NCBI RefSeq assembly: GCF_001643305.1
Contig: NZ_LSGW01000103.1
Location: 1 to 64,000 of the forward strand
Origin: Aeromonas salmonicida subsp. salmonicida
Lineage (GTDB): Bacteria; Pseudomonadota; Gammaproteobacteria; Enterobacterales; Aeromonadaceae
Direction of reading: 5' to 3'
Length of the DNA stretch: 64,000 nucleotides
Shown here: positions 21,641-31,304 of the stretch, one piece after another
Layout: each line of letters opens with the position of its first letter
How positions within the stretch are numbered: position 1 is the stretch's first letter
Program-made: the position numbers and the translations under genes
Notes under the pieces: generated by a model
The model's database searches: none
The model's input: the letters and a program-made list of their open reading frames with translations, nothing else
Told to the model about the DNA's origin: nothing

Positions 21641-23110
21641 ATGAAATACAAGGATTTGCGTGATTTCATCGCGCAGCTGGAACAAAACGGACAACTAAAG
21701 CGCATCACTCGCGAGATAGATCCCTATCTGGAGATGACCGAAATCAGCGATCGCACCCTGCGTGCGGGTGGCCCGGCCCTGCTGTTCGAGAATCCCAAAG
21801 GCTACTCCATGCCGGTGCTGACCAACCTGTTCGGCACCCCGGATCGGGTCGCCATGGGAATGGGTCAGCCCAACGTCGGCGCCCTGCGCCAGGTGGGCAC
21901 CTGGCTCTCCTACCTGAAGGAGCCCGAGCCGCCCCGTGGGCTCAAGGAGCTGATGGAGAAGCTGCCCATTTTCAAGCAGGTGCTCAACATGCCGACCAAG
22001 CGGCTCTCCTCCGCCCCTTGCCAGCAACTGGTGCTGGAAGGGGAGGCGGTCGATCTGGACCAGATCCCGATCCAGCACTGCTGGCCCGGTGATGTGGCGC
22101 CCTTGGTCACCTGGGGTCTCACCATTACTCGTGGCCCTTACAAGAAGCGCCAGAACCTCGGTATCTACCGCCAGCAGAAGATCGGCAAGAACAAGCTGAT
22201 CATGCGCTGGCTCGATCATCGCGGTGGCGCCATCGATTTTCGCGAGTGGCAGGAGGCACACCCGGGGGAGCGTTTCCCCGTGGTGGTGGCGCTTGGCGCC
22301 GATCCTGCGACCATACTCGGTGCTGTGACCCCTGTGCCCGACTCCCTCTCGGAGTATGCGTTTGCCGGTCTGCTGCGTGGCAGCCGTACCGAGGTGGTAA
22401 AGGCCCTCAGTTGCGATCTGGAAGTACCCGCCAGTGCCGAAATCGTGCTGGAAGGTTATCTGGAGCCGGGGGAGTTGGCGCCGGAAGGACCCTATGGGGA
22501 TCACACCGGTTACTACAACGAGGTGGATGAGTTCCCGGTCTTTACCATCACTCACATGACAATGCGCCGCGATGCCATCTATCACAGCACCTACACAGGC
22601 CGTCCACCCGACGAGCCTGCCGTGCTGGGGGTGGCATTGAACGAGGTGTTCGTGCCGCTGCTGCAGAAGCAGTTCCCCGAAATCGTGGACTTCTACCTGC
22701 CGCCGGAAGGCTGCTCCTACCGGATGGCGGTGGTCACCATCAAGAAGCGTTATCCCGGCCATGCCAAGCGGGTGATGCTGGGTGTCTGGTCCTTCCTGCG
22801 CCAGTTCATGTACACCAAGTTCGTTATCGTCTGTGACGACGACATCAACGCCCGTGACTGGAAGGACGTGATCTGGGCCATCACCACCCGGATGGATCCT
22901 GCCCGTGACACCACACTGATCGAACACACTCCCATCGACTATCTCGACTTTGCCTCGCCTGTGTCGGGTCTGGGTTCCAAAATGGGGCTGGATGCCACCA
23001 ACAAGTGGCCGGGGGAGACCAACCGTGAATGGGGTCAGCCCATAGTCCAGGACGAAGCGGTGAAGCAGAAGGTGGATTCCATCTGGGCCGAGCTGAATAT
23101 TCTCGGCTAA
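21641..23110 (+). CDS. ubiD: 4-hydroxy-3-polyprenylbenzoate decarboxylase UbiD
   Basis: Prenyl-FMN-dependent decarboxylase acting after UbiA in ubiquinone synthesis. The 489-residue protein contains [12 protein letters not shown], the prFMN-site LGIYRQQ and [11 protein letters not shown] blocks, and [18 protein letters not shown] with the E-x-D catalytic region. Length matches E. coli UbiD (497). The next gene is fre, as in E. coli. Its partner ubiX, which makes prFMN, is not in this window. Confidence 0.96.
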   Translation: MKYKDLRDFIAQLEQNGQLKRITREIDPYLEMTEISDRTLRAGGPALLFENPKGYSMPVLTNLFGTPDRVAMGMGQPNVGALRQVGTWLSYLKEPEPPRGLKELMEKLPIFKQVLNMPTKRLSSAPCQQLVLEGEAVDLDQIPIQHCWPGDVAPLVTWGLTITRGPYKKRQNLGIYRQQKIGKNKLIMRWLDHRGGAIDFREWQEAHPGERFPVVVALGADPATILGAVTPVPDSLSEYAFAGLLRGSRTEVVKALSCDLEVPASAEIVLEGYLEPGELAPEGPYGDHTGYYNEVDEFPVFTITHMTMRRDAIYHSTYTGRPPDEPAVLGVALNEVFVPLLQKQFPEIVDFYLPPEGCSYRMAVVTIKKRYPGHAKRVMLGVWSFLRQFMYTKFVIVCDDDINARDWKDVIWAITTRMDPARDTTLIEHTPIDYLDFASPVSGLGSKMGLDATNKWPGETNREWGQPIVQDEAVKQKVDSIWAELNILG

Positions 23111-23253
23111 ACACGGCTGCCATGGTGCAAAAGGTTGAGGATCTCCGGGCGGAATTGGGTATGCTCGGGGAACCTGACCAGATGCACTGGTCGTCAGTCC
23201 ACAGTGAATCAATGAGCGAAAGCGGGCCGAGCGAGCCCGTCACAAGGATAAGA

Positions 23254-23952
23254 ATGCAACGTATCAAGTGCCGCGTAGAGGAACTGCGCGAATATGTCGA
23301 CACCATCTGGCACGTGGCCCTGACGCCGCTGCAAGAGATCAGCTTCAAACCCGGTCAGTATCTGCTGGTGGTGATGAGTGATTCGGACAAGCGTCCCTTC
23401 TCCATCGCCAACTCACCGACTCGCCCCGGTGTGCTGGAGCTGCAGATCGGTGCAACCCCGGAGAATGCCTACGCAGGCCAGGTGCTGGCCCGTATGCGCG
23501 AACAGGGGGAAATAGAGGTTGAACTGGCGGCAGGCAAAGCCTTCCTGCGGGAAGAGTCGCCGCGTCCACTGATCCTGATGGCGGGTGGCACCGGCTTCTC
23601 CTATGCCCGCTCCATCCTGGAGTATCTGATCGATACCGGCAGCAAGCGTCCTGTATTCTTCTACTGGGGTGTGCGTCAGGCCCACTGGCTCTACGAACTG
23701 GAGCAGATGCAGCAGTGGGCGAGCGATTATGCGCCGCTGACCTTCATCCCTGTGGTGCAGGAGTCGGAAAGCGGCTGGACCGGCAAGAGCGGGCTGGTAC
23801 ACAAGGCCATCATGGATGATTTCGTCAGTCTGCATGACTACGACATCTATGTAGCTGGCCGTTTCGAGATGGCGGGCGCTGCGCGGGAGGAGTTCAAGAT
23901 CCTCGGTGCCGAGCCTGAGCGCATCTTCGGCGACGCCTACGAGTTCATCTGA
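23254..23952 (+). CDS. fre: NAD(P)H-flavin reductase Fre
   Basis: Reduces free flavins with NAD(P)H. The 232-residue protein has the flavin-binding motif RPFSIANSP, the nucleotide-binding GGTGFSYARSIL, FYWGVRQ and the C-terminal YVAGRFEMA and FGDAYEFI. ATG 23254 (MQRIKCRVEEL) is chosen because AAGGA lies 5 bases upstream and the length matches E. coli Fre (233). A short inverted repeat CGGGC/GCCCG precedes it at about 23223. Confidence 0.95.
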   Translation: MQRIKCRVEELREYVDTIWHVALTPLQEISFKPGQYLLVVMSDSDKRPFSIANSPTRPGVLELQIGATPENAYAGQVLARMREQGEIEVELAAGKAFLREESPRPLILMAGGTGFSYARSILEYLIDTGSKRPVFFYWGVRQAHWLYELEQMQQWASDYAPLTFIPVVQESESGWTGKSGLVHKAIMDDFVSLHDYDIYVAGRFEMAGAAREEFKILGAEPERIFGDAYEFI

Positions 23953-24060
23953 GTTCAGAATGGGAATCGGTAGGTATCAAACCGGCGGCAGTCGTACATG
24001 TCGGCCGATTACGCTTAGCTAATCGACCCTGCCGGCTTCTCCTCGGCGAGCCAGAAACAA

Positions 24061-24088
24061 CAAACCCCAGCCAGGCTGGGGTTTGCTT
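24061..24088. terminator. Terminator between fre and ubiK
   Basis: CAAACCCCAG (24061-24070) pairs with CTGGGGTTTG (24076-24085) around CCAGG. It lies between the convergent ends of fre (+) and ubiK (-). The 108 bases just upstream hold no gene. Confidence 0.85.
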
Positions 24089-24121
24089 TATGTGCTGTGC
24101 GGGCCAGCGGCGACGGCCGGG

Positions 24122-24379
24122 TTATTCGCCCTTGGCGCCAAACTGCTGTTCCAGCTGTGCCAGCTTGGCCTCGAGGGCCGTCAGCTTCTCACGGGTGCGC
24201 AGCAACACCTTGGTCTGCACGTCAAACTCTTCGCGACTGACCAGATCCAGCTTGTTGAGCTGAGACTGCAACACCTGACGGATCTTCTTTTCAACCTCTT
24301 CACCCATGCTGCGAATGCCGGGCGGCAGGGAGTTGTGCACCTGTTTGGCGATCTCTTCCAGTTTCTTCGGGTCGATCAT
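24122..24379 (-). CDS. ubiK: Ubiquinone biosynthesis accessory factor UbiK
   Basis: UbiK (YqiC, BMFP family) is a small coiled-coil protein that binds UbiJ and supports aerobic ubiquinone synthesis. The 85-residue product begins [19 protein letters not shown], has [19 protein letters not shown] and ends in a leucine-rich coiled coil [21 protein letters not shown] 24379 is chosen: AAGGAG lies 6 bases upstream, and an upstream start would add nine unmatched residues. Together with ubiE/J/B and ubiD it gives five ubiquinone genes in this window. Confidence 0.92.
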   Translation of the reverse strand: MIDPKKLEEIAKQVHNSLPPGIRSMGEEVEKKIRQVLQSQLNKLDLVSREEFDVQTKVLLRTREKLTALEAKLAQLEQQFGAKGE

Positions 24380-24679
24380 GTGATTCTCCTTAAGCAATGG
24401 CGCCATTCTACCGACAATTCATCCCCTTTGCCGAGATCGGGGTGGCTTTTTGCCATCAGGAGCACAGGGCGTGCTGGTCGGGTCTGGTATCCGGAATGAA
24501 GCTGTTAACCTATCGAGTCCCGTTTCTATTCCAATTCCTTGATGTTGTACACAAAAAAAGCAGATCAGATGACCGACCAGACGCTTAACAATTGTTGCGT
24601 TGCTGTTAAGATGGTTCGGTCGGGTTTTCACCCTCCCCCGTCAGCACATCATGGATAACAACTAAAAAGAGATAAGGAT

Positions 24680-27094
24680 ATGAAAAAGAAGCTAATTTAC
24701 GCCGCAGTTGTCAGTGCCCTGTTGGCTGGCTGTGGTGGCAGTGACGATAACAAAGGCGATACCTCAAGCTATCTCGACTATCTGTTGACCGGTTCCAATG
24801 CGGTGCGCCCCAGTGCCCTGGCGGCACGGGCCAGCGATGGCACCCTGAAGTTCTCTACCGAGACGGCAGATCTCTCCAATCCGGTCTCTGCCATGTCAAC
24901 GCTGGATGGCTGGTCCACGACCCAGGCTATCCAGATTGTGCCCGTCACCTCGTCCGGCATTCAGGTTCAGGCACCGACTGCGGCCGAGTTCAGTGCCTCA
25001 GTGGCGCCGCTCTACCTGCTGGAGCTTGCCTTCGACAGCGCTGCGCTGCGCCCGAATGGCGTGAAGAAGGTGCTGACCTACGGGGTGGACTTCGTGGTGG
25101 CCGCATCGGCTGGCAAGTTGAATCTGGTGCCGCTCAAGCCGCTCAATCCCTCTTCCTACTACATGATAGTGGCCACCGATTCGCTGAAAGACAGTACCGG
25201 CAGTCCGGTACGGGCAGGTAGCGACTACAGCAACTACAAGAACAACGCGGGCAGCAATGCGCAGGAGCAGACCATCAATGGTCTGATCGCGCTGCAGGAA
25301 GGGTTGTTCAAGGCGGCAACGGGTATCGCCACGGATCACGTGATCTTCTCCGACTGGTTCGGTACCCAGTCCGGCGCCGATGTGCTGGTGGCCGTGAAAG
25401 GCGCCGCTGCATCTGTCGTGTTGCAGGGGCTGGATGCCGCCAAGGTATGGAAGCAGGATGCGTTGGGCAATACCAGCCTGCCCGGCACCTATACCCTGGC
25501 CGTGACCGGCAACGATGACTTCCTGACCCAGCTGGACAATGAGCAGTTCCTGCCGCAGGAGCAGAAGGATGCCATTGCCGCCGCCGTCGACGCCAGCCCG
25601 ACTCTGACCGGCATCGCCGGCATGACGAAGGTCTACACCGGTACGGTCAAACTGCCCTATTTCCTCTCCTCACCGGCGACCGCAGGTTCCTGGAGCAAGG
25701 CCAAGACCCAGTCCTGGCACGGTGCCATCCCCAGCCTGTACGCCATCGCCAATGCGCTGAAGGCATCTGACAGCGAAGTGATCGCCGGTCTGGTGGGCGC
25801 GGGTGTGGATCCAGCCCTGCTGGCAGAGTTGATGGCCGATCCGACTCGTCAGAGCGAGTTGCTGGCCGAGGCGAGCAAGCTGGTCGGGGTGACCCTCACC
25901 TCCGGCGGCAAGCCGCTGGATGCCGAGCAGAACATTGGTCGCTTCAATCCGTTGCCGGCACTGGAAGAGGTGCAATCCGTGCCGATGCGCATCTTCGCCA
26001 AGGATGCACTGAACACCATCACGGACGTGATCATCTATCAGCACGGCGTCACCTCGGTGAAAGAGAACGCCTATGCGCTGGCACTGGGGCAGATTGGCGC
26101 TGGCATCACAGCCAGCAAAAATGTCGCAGTGGTAGTGATCGATCATCCGTTGCATGGTGAGCGTGGCTTCGCCCTGAGTGGCAGCATGGCTACAGTGACC
26201 ACCTCCGACAATCCGACGCCGTATCTGAACCTGAGCTACCTGACAGTGGCGCGGGACAACCTGAAACAGAGCGTGGCGGATCTGCTGGGTCTGCGCATGG
26301 CGGTGGGTCTGGCCAATAGCCAGAACGCCATCGGCAGTGCCGGCAACCTCAAGGTACATTTCCTGGGTCACTCCCTGGGCGCCATCGCAGGGGCCAACCT
26401 GCTGGCGGTTGCCAACCAGCCGATCGGCAACCCGACGGCGGATGCCCTGTTCAAGTTCGATACCGGTGGTCTGGCCATGCCGGGTGGCGGCATAGCACCG
26501 CTGTTGCTGAACTCGCCGACCTTCGGCCCGACCATCAAGATGGGCGTGCTGACCGGTGGCAGTGCCGAGCTGAAGGCGGCCTTCACCGCCTATGCGCCCA
26601 ACTGCCAGACGGCAGTGCCAACCTGCTTCGTCAACGAGTTCCTGCCTAGCCTGGGTGCAACCACTCAGGCGGCCGCAGCCAGCACGCTGCAGAGCTACAG
26701 CTTTGCGGCCCAGTCGGTACTGGATTCGGCGGATCCGATCAACCTCGCCAGCGGCATCAAAGCGGACTTCCCGCTGTTTGCCACCGAGATAGTGGGTGAC
26801 GGTGCCCTGAGTCTGTCGGATCAGGTGATCCCGAACAGCATAGCGTCCGCTCCGCTGGGGGGCACAGAGCCGCTGTTTAAGCTGCTGGCCCTGCAACCGC
26901 TGACCGCCACCGGCGCAGCCAACCACCATGCTGCTCGTTTCGTGGCTGGCGGTCACAGCTCCTTGCTGGCACCGGACGAGAACTTCGATCCGACCGGCGA
27001 TGTCACTACCGAGATGCAGACCCAGTTCGGCAGCTTCTTTATGAGTGGCGGTACTGCGGTGCAGGTCACCGACAGTTCTCTGCTCAAGCAATAA
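24680..27094 (+). CDS. Lipoprotein lipase/phospholipase of the Pla-1/VolA family
   Basis: An 804-residue outer-membrane or secreted lipase of the family named after Aeromonas Pla/Apl-1 and Vibrio VolA (surface lysophospholipase). The signal peptide ends in lipobox LAGC with C18; residues 19-20 are glycine, so Lol sorting to the outer membrane is expected. The nucleophile elbow GHSLG lies at 563-567 (Ser565) after the long, poorly conserved N-terminal domain; IDHPLHGERGFAL and the late HHAARFVAGGHSS block may hold other catalytic residues. AAGGAT precedes the ATG by about 5 bases. The 300 bases upstream carry no gene I can support. It is a possible virulence or nutrition factor. Confidence 0.87.
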   Translation: MKKKLIYAAVVSALLAGCGGSDDNKGDTSSYLDYLLTGSNAVRPSALAARASDGTLKFSTETADLSNPVSAMSTLDGWSTTQAIQIVPVTSSGIQVQAPTAAEFSASVAPLYLLELAFDSAALRPNGVKKVLTYGVDFVVAASAGKLNLVPLKPLNPSSYYMIVATDSLKDSTGSPVRAGSDYSNYKNNAGSNAQEQTINGLIALQEGLFKAATGIATDHVIFSDWFGTQSGADVLVAVKGAAASVVLQGLDAAKVWKQDALGNTSLPGTYTLAVTGNDDFLTQLDNEQFLPQEQKDAIAAAVDASPTLTGIAGMTKVYTGTVKLPYFLSSPATAGSWSKAKTQSWHGAIPSLYAIANALKASDSEVIAGLVGAGVDPALLAELMADPTRQSELLAEASKLVGVTLTSGGKPLDAEQNIGRFNPLPALEEVQSVPMRIFAKDALNTITDVIIYQHGVTSVKENAYALALGQIGAGITASKNVAVVVIDHPLHGERGFALSGSMATVTTSDNPTPYLNLSYLTVARDNLKQSVADLLGLRMAVGLANSQNAIGSAGNLKVHFLGHSLGAIAGANLLAVANQPIGNPTADALFKFDTGGLAMPGGGIAPLLLNSPTFGPTIKMGVLTGGSAELKAAFTAYAPNCQTAVPTCFVNEFLPSLGATTQAAAASTLQSYSFAAQSVLDSADPINLASGIKADFPLFATEIVGDGALSLSDQVIPNSIASAPLGGTEPLFKLLALQPLTATGAANHHAARFVAGGHSSLLAPDENFDPTGDVTTEMQTQFGSFFMSGGTAVQVTDSSLLKQ

Positions 27095-27111
27095 CGCTGC
27101 AGACCATAAAA

Positions 27112-27135
27112 AACGCCGCCCCTCGGGGCGGCGTT
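27112..27135. terminator. Terminator between lipase gene and glpG
   Basis: AACGCCGCCCC pairs perfectly with GGGGCGGCGTT around a TC turn, with A-rich bases on the left side and TCTCGTTT on the right. It lies between convergent genes. Confidence 0.85.
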
Positions 27136-27167
27136 CTCGTTTCTGCGAGCGGGGCGGGGCCCGGCCG

Positions 27168-28001
27168 TCAGGCAGGCTGGTGGTGTCTGTCCAGCCAGCC
27201 TTGGATCAGACCTACCAGCAGGCCCACCAGATGGGCCATGTTGGCGGTGCTGGTGCCAAGCATGTCGAAGAAGCCGAGCACCAGCCAGAACAGCATGAAA
27301 CCCATCAGGGCCGGTGGCAGGGTGAGACCGCAGGCCGGCTGCAGTTTGTTGCGCAGCCAGCAGTAGCCCAGCAGAGCATAGACAACACCGGAGAGGCCGC
27401 CAAACAGCGGTCCGCTGACGAAGAACTCGGCGATATTGGGCAGGGCCGCCCCCACTAGCAACAGGACCAGCAGCTTGCCGCCGCCGAGGCGTTGCTCTAT
27501 CTGGCCCCCCAGATACCACCACCAGAGCAGGTTGAACACCAGGTGCAGTATCGAGAAGTGGATAAAGGCCGGGGTGAAGTAACGCCACGCCTGCCAGTCG
27601 GTGAACTGGGCCAGGGTCGGGTAGAACGCCAGCTCGTCGAAGATGGGCAGGCCGATGGCATCCAGGGCATAGATGGCCAGACAGGCGATGATCACCACCA
27701 GGGTCAGGGGGCCCGCCTGATGGAGGAAATCGGTGACGGGATCCGTCATCCCCTTGCTGTAATCGATGCGGGCATCCGCCTGACCTGACTGCCAGGAGGC
27801 CTCCATGTAGCGGGGATGGGACGGATCGGCCAGGAATCGCTTTACCTCCAGCTGGGCCTGGGCGAGGCGTTGTTCATCCGCCAGCCAGACCGAGACGCCG
27901 AGCTCTGACTGGGTCAGCTCGCACGAGATGCCGAGGGTGGCGAGATAGTCCACCAGGGCTTGCGCCATGCGGGCGTTGTCGAGCACCAGCAGCTGGATCA
28001 T
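27168..28001 (-). CDS. glpG: Rhomboid intramembrane serine protease GlpG
   Basis: Inner-membrane rhomboid protease of 277 residues. A cytoplasmic N-terminal domain (about 1-85) precedes six membrane helices. The catalytic serine is S204 in [13 protein letters not shown] and the histidine H257 in [30 protein letters not shown] is the conserved L1/TM2 region. ATG 28001 overlaps the glpE end by four bases. The E. coli glpEGR arrangement is kept except that no glpR follows; the lipase gene converges instead. Confidence 0.94.
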   Translation of the reverse strand: MIQLLVLDNARMAQALVDYLATLGISCELTQSELGVSVWLADEQRLAQAQLEVKRFLADPSHPRYMEASWQSGQADARIDYSKGMTDPVTDFLHQAGPLTLVVIIACLAIYALDAIGLPIFDELAFYPTLAQFTDWQAWRYFTPAFIHFSILHLVFNLLWWWYLGGQIEQRLGGGKLLVLLLVGAALPNIAEFFVSGPLFGGLSGVVYALLGYCWLRNKLQPACGLTLPPALMGFMLFWLVLGFFDMLGTSTANMAHLVGLLVGLIQGWLDRHHQPA

Positions 28002-28327
28002 GCGTCGCCTGCCTCGATGGGAAACTCCTGGCGCCACGCCTCGAAGCCGCCATCCAGGCTGTAGACTTCGTCATACCCCTGCTGCAGCAGGTACTGGGCA
28101 GCGCTCTGGCTGCTGTTGCCGTGATAGCAGATCACGATGACAGGGGTGTCGAAGTCCACCTCGTCCATGAAGCGCACCAGGGTGCCGTTGGTGAGGTGGA
28201 AGGCACCGACCGCATGGGCTGTCTCGAAGGATTGGGGATCGCGAATATCCACGAGGCGGGCTTCACCGGCAGCGAGCTTCTGGTGGGCATCATGGGCACT
28301 GATATGGGCAAACTGGTCCATTTGCAT
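27998..28327 (-). CDS. glpE: Thiosulfate sulfurtransferase GlpE
   Basis: Single-domain rhodanese of 109 residues that transfers sulfur from thiosulfate to cyanide or thioredoxin. The active-site loop is CYHGNSS with C67. [16 protein letters not shown] is the typical rhodanese substrate-side motif. Start is either 28327 or the second ATG two codons later (MDQF). Overlaps glpG (ATGA), forming a glpEG operon. Confidence 0.93.
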   Translation of the reverse strand: MQMDQFAHISAHDAHQKLAAGEARLVDIRDPQSFETAHAVGAFHLTNGTLVRFMDEVDFDTPVIVICYHGNSSQSAAQYLLQQGYDEVYSLDGGFEAWRQEFPIEAGDA

Positions 28328-28490
28328 GTCCTGCGAATAGGTAACTGGAGGCCAGTTTACCGCAAGCCTGCGCTGGTGCTAAGCCCGCAATGTGTCCGGT
28401 CGTCCCGCCGGGAAGATCGCAATTTTCTTCAATATCAGAACCAGGCTCATGGGTAGGGTGAGATCTCGATATCTTCAACGAGCATTATCC

Positions 28491-28997
28491 ATGGAAATGA
28501 GTCTGTTGTTATCCATGGCCGGGTTTGCCCTGGCCATGTCCATCTCTCCCGGCCCGGTCAATCTGGTCGCCCTCAGTGCGGGGGCGCAATATGGTTTTCG
28601 CGCCAGCCTGCGCCATGTGGTGGGGGCCACCCTGGGTTTCATCCTGTTGTTGCTGCTGATGGGACTGGGTCTTGGCGCTGTCCTGTCGCACTGGCCAGTG
28701 GCGCTCGGTGGCATCCGCTGGGGAGGCATCCTCTTCCTGTGCTACATGGCCTGGCTGCTGATGATGGACAGCGGAGAGATAGAGAGTGAAGGTGGCACGC
28801 CACCCGCTTTTTTATACGGCGCCCTGATGCAGTGGCTCAATCCCAAGGCCTGGCTGGCGGCCAGCATGGGGATGGGGGCCTATGTCGGCAGCTGTCTGCA
28901 GGCAGTTTTGCTCTCGCCTCACCGCTTGCGCTGGTTCAACCGGGCGATGGCCATGTTGCTGTTGCTCAGTGCCGGTTACCTTGTTCTGGAACCTTGA
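28491..28997 (+). pseudogene. LysE/RhtB-type amino acid exporter with internal deletion
   Basis: LysE-family exporters have six helices and about 200-210 residues. This frame has 168. It begins normally (AMSISPGPVNLVALSAGAQYG, the family signature) and keeps NPKAWLAASMGMGAYV, then jumps at about residues 131-134 (nt 28881-28892) to GSCLQAVLLSPHRLRWFNRAMA. About 30 residues that normally form the fifth helix are missing, in frame. The protein is probably not functional, although it remains an open frame. Its end overlaps the convergent AraC gene by 22 bases; such regulator/exporter pairs are common. Confidence 0.7.
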
Positions 28998-29824
28998 GGA
29001 AGGCACTGCGACTGGTATTGACCCGGGGTCGCGGCGACCAGCCGCTTGAACTGGCGCTGGAAGTGGGCCTGATCGGAGAAGCCCGTCGCCAATGCCACCT
29101 CGACCAGGGGCCGTCCCTGAGCGAGCAGGGCTCGGGCCTGGCGTATCCGCTGGTTGAGCAGGTAAGCGTGCGGGGTCATGCCGTAATGGCGGCTGAATAC
29201 TCGCACCAAATGGGATGGGGTCAGCCCGGCGACTGTGCTCAGGTGCTGCAAGGTGAGGGGCGTCGCATACTCGTCCTTTATCAGCTCGGCGGCGCGCTTC
29301 AGATGCAGGGGCGGTGGCTCGCTCCATCTGGCGGGCGTGAGCCTTGCCAGCAGCTGGTGGCTGAACTGGTGACAGACGACCTCCTTGGCGAGGCGATCTT
29401 GCTGGTCATCTTGCAAAGTACGATAGAGGCGTAGCAAACCTGCATACAGCACGGGATCCCGGCTGGCCGTCATGTCGAAGGGACGAAAATGGGCCCCCAG
29501 CCCGGCCTCCTCCTGCTGGCCGCGCAGCCAGTCGGTATCGAGGTAGAACATCAGATAAGACCAGGGATGATCGGCGATGGGGTTGCAGGCATGTACCTCT
29601 TCCGGGTTCATCAGTACCAGGGTGCCTGCGTTGACCTCCTGTTTTGTCTGCTGGTTGAGATAGTGACTGTGACCACCAGTGATGGCGCCAATGGAGAAAT
29701 GGGCGTGGCTGTGTTTTTCATAGCAGACGCGGCGGCCATCCTGCACCGCTCGCGCCTCTATGAACGGCAGGGCAGGGTCACGCCAGAAGCTGCGGTGATC
29801 CGCCTCTGCCCTGGCCCTGCTCAT
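28976..29824 (-). CDS. AraC-family transcriptional regulator
   Basis: A 282-residue regulator with an N-terminal cupin-like sensing domain (HSHAHFSIGAITGG, GTLVLMNPEEVHACNP) and a C-terminal double helix-turn-helix (about 180-275), including LSTVAGLTPSHLVRVFSRHYGMTPHAYL and VALATGFSDQAHFQRQFKR. It converges on the damaged LysE exporter and may have controlled it. Its start is 4 bases from the end of livF on the same strand, so read-through from the liv operon can occur. Effector unknown. Confidence 0.88.
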   Translation of the reverse strand: MSRARAEADHRSFWRDPALPFIEARAVQDGRRVCYEKHSHAHFSIGAITGGHSHYLNQQTKQEVNAGTLVLMNPEEVHACNPIADHPWSYLMFYLDTDWLRGQQEEAGLGAHFRPFDMTASRDPVLYAGLLRLYRTLQDDQQDRLAKEVVCHQFSHQLLARLTPARWSEPPPLHLKRAAELIKDEYATPLTLQHLSTVAGLTPSHLVRVFSRHYGMTPHAYLLNQRIRQARALLAQGRPLVEVALATGFSDQAHFQRQFKRLVAATPGQYQSQCLPQGSRTR

Positions 29825-29827
29825 GGG

Positions 29828-30529
29828 TTAACCACCCAGGTAGGCCTGCCGAACGGCCGGGTTGGCCAGCAGAGCAGCCCCCGAGTCTTGCAGCACCACG
29901 TGGCCGTTTTCCAGCACATAGCCCCGGTCGGCCAGCTTGAGCGCCTGGTTGGCGTTTTGCTCCACCAGAAAGATGGTCATCCCTTTCTGGCGCAGCTGCT
30001 CTATGGTGTCGAAGATCTGCTGGATGACGATGGGGGCCAGCCCCAGCGAGGGTTCGTCCAGCAGCAGCAGGCGCGGCTTGCTCATGAGGGCGCGGCCTAT
30101 GGCCAGCATCTGCTGCTCGCCGCCGGACATGGTGCCGGCCCGTTGCTGCAGTCGCTCGTGCAGGCGGGGGAACAGGGTGAACACCTGATCCAGCAGGCCG
30201 TGCTGCTCTTCCTTGTCGACGAAGAAGGCGCCCATCAGCAGGTTCTCCTCCACCGTCAGGCGGGCGAAGATGCGGCGCCCCTCCGGCACCACGGCTATGT
30301 CCTTGCGCATGATGCGGGCCGTGCTGAGGGAGCTTATCTGCTCCCCCTCGAACCAGATGCTGCCGCTGCTGGGTTTGGGCTCGCCGCACAGCGTCATCAA
30401 CAAGGTGGTCTTGCCGGCACCGTTGGCGCCGATCAGGGTGACGATTTCCCCCTCTTTTACCTCGACGCTGACGTCGTGCAGCGCCTGAATTTTGCCGTAG
30501 TGGGTCGATACGTTGCGAAGTTCTAACAT
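29828..30529 (-). CDS. livF: Branched-chain amino acid ABC transporter ATP-binding protein LivF
   Basis: One of two ATPases of the LIV high-affinity importer. The 233-residue product has Walker A GANGAGKTT (about 35-43), signature MSGGEQQ and Walker B LLLLDEPSLGLAP, all intact. It is the last liv gene, 16 bases after livG. Because its partner LivG is damaged, the heterodimer may be impaired. Confidence 0.95.
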   Translation of the reverse strand: MLELRNVSTHYGKIQALHDVSVEVKEGEIVTLIGANGAGKTTLLMTLCGEPKPSSGSIWFEGEQISSLSTARIMRKDIAVVPEGRRIFARLTVEENLLMGAFFVDKEEQHGLLDQVFTLFPRLHERLQQRAGTMSGGEQQMLAIGRALMSKPRLLLLDEPSLGLAPIVIQQIFDTIEQLRQKGMTIFLVEQNANQALKLADRGYVLENGHVVLQDSGAALLANPAVRQAYLGG

Positions 30530-30545
30530 CGTGACTCCTTGGGTC

Positions 30546-31304
30546 CTACGATTCGCCCAGATAGGCCTTGATCACAGCCGGATTGTTGCGGATCTCATCC
30601 GGCTTGCCGTGGGCCAGCGGCGTCCCCTGATTGACCACGAAGATGCGGTTGGAGATGCCCATCACCAGCTTCATGTCGTGCTCAATCAGCAGCACGGAGA
30701 CGCCGAACTCGTCCCGCAAGCTGATGATGAGATCGTTCAGCTCATCGGTTTCGTTCGGGTTGAGGCCGGCGGCCGGTTCGTCCAGCATCAGCAGGTCGGG
30801 CCGGGTCGCCATGCAGCGGGCTATCTCGAGGCGGCGTTGCTGACCATAAGCCAGGTTGCCGGCGGCCCGATTGGCGAGATCCTTGAGCCCTACCTTCTCC
30901 AGCCAGAAGGCGGCCTGTTCCAGCCCCTCCTGCTCGGCACGGCGAAAGGCCGCTGTCTTGAACAGACCGGCGATAAAGCCGGTGTTGAGGTGCCTGTGCT
31001 GGGCGACCAGCAGGTTCTCCACCGCTGTCATCTCCTTGAACAGCCGTACATGCTGGAAGGTGCGCACAATTCCCTTGCGCGCTATGAGGTGACCGGGCAG
31101 CCCCTGGATCTCCTCGCCCTTGTAGCGGATGGTGCCGCCGCTCGGGCGGTAGAAGCCGGTGGTCTTGCCCGCGCCGTTCGGTCCTATGATGGAGATAACC
31201 TCCCCTTTGTCGACATCCAGCTTGACGCCGTTGACTGCGAGCAGTCCACCAAAGCGCATCGACAGATCAGAGACTTCCAATAACTTCTTCTGATTCGCGC
31301 TCAT
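30546..31304 (-). CDS. livG: Branched-chain amino acid ABC transporter ATP-binding protein LivG, P-loop helix deletion
   Basis: Second ATPase of the LIV importer, 252 residues. Walker A reads GPNGAGKTT (41-49) but is followed directly by GFYRP. E. coli LivG has VFNCLTGFYKP, so six residues (VFNCLT equivalent) of the helix after the P-loop are missing, an 18-bp in-frame loss at nt 31157/31158. The deletion lies between short ACCG repeats expected from the intact sequence. All else is normal: [13 protein letters not shown] signature, [13 protein letters not shown] Walker B and LLIEHDM switch. Nucleotide binding is probably lost or weakened. Its start overlaps livM by four bases. Confidence 0.9.
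   Translation of the reverse strand: MSANQKKLLEVSDLSMRFGGLLAVNGVKLDVDKGEVISIIGPNGAGKTTGFYRPSGGTIRYKGEEIQGLPGHLIARKGIVRTFQHVRLFKEMTAVENLLVAQHRHLNTGFIAGLFKTAAFRRAEQEGLEQAAFWLEKVGLKDLANRAAGNLAYGQQRRLEIARCMATRPDLLMLDEPAAGLNPNETDELNDLIISLRDEFGVSVLLIEHDMKLVMGISNRIFVVNQGTPLAHGKPDEIRNNPAVIKAYLGES

Noticed and set aside
24419-24631. 70-codon frame between ubiK and the lipase gene
   Set aside because: No ribosome site, no recognisable domain and cysteine/arginine-rich composition of noise.
25670-27091. A 473-codon open frame opposite the lipase gene
   Set aside because: Antisense shadow with no motif or ribosome site.
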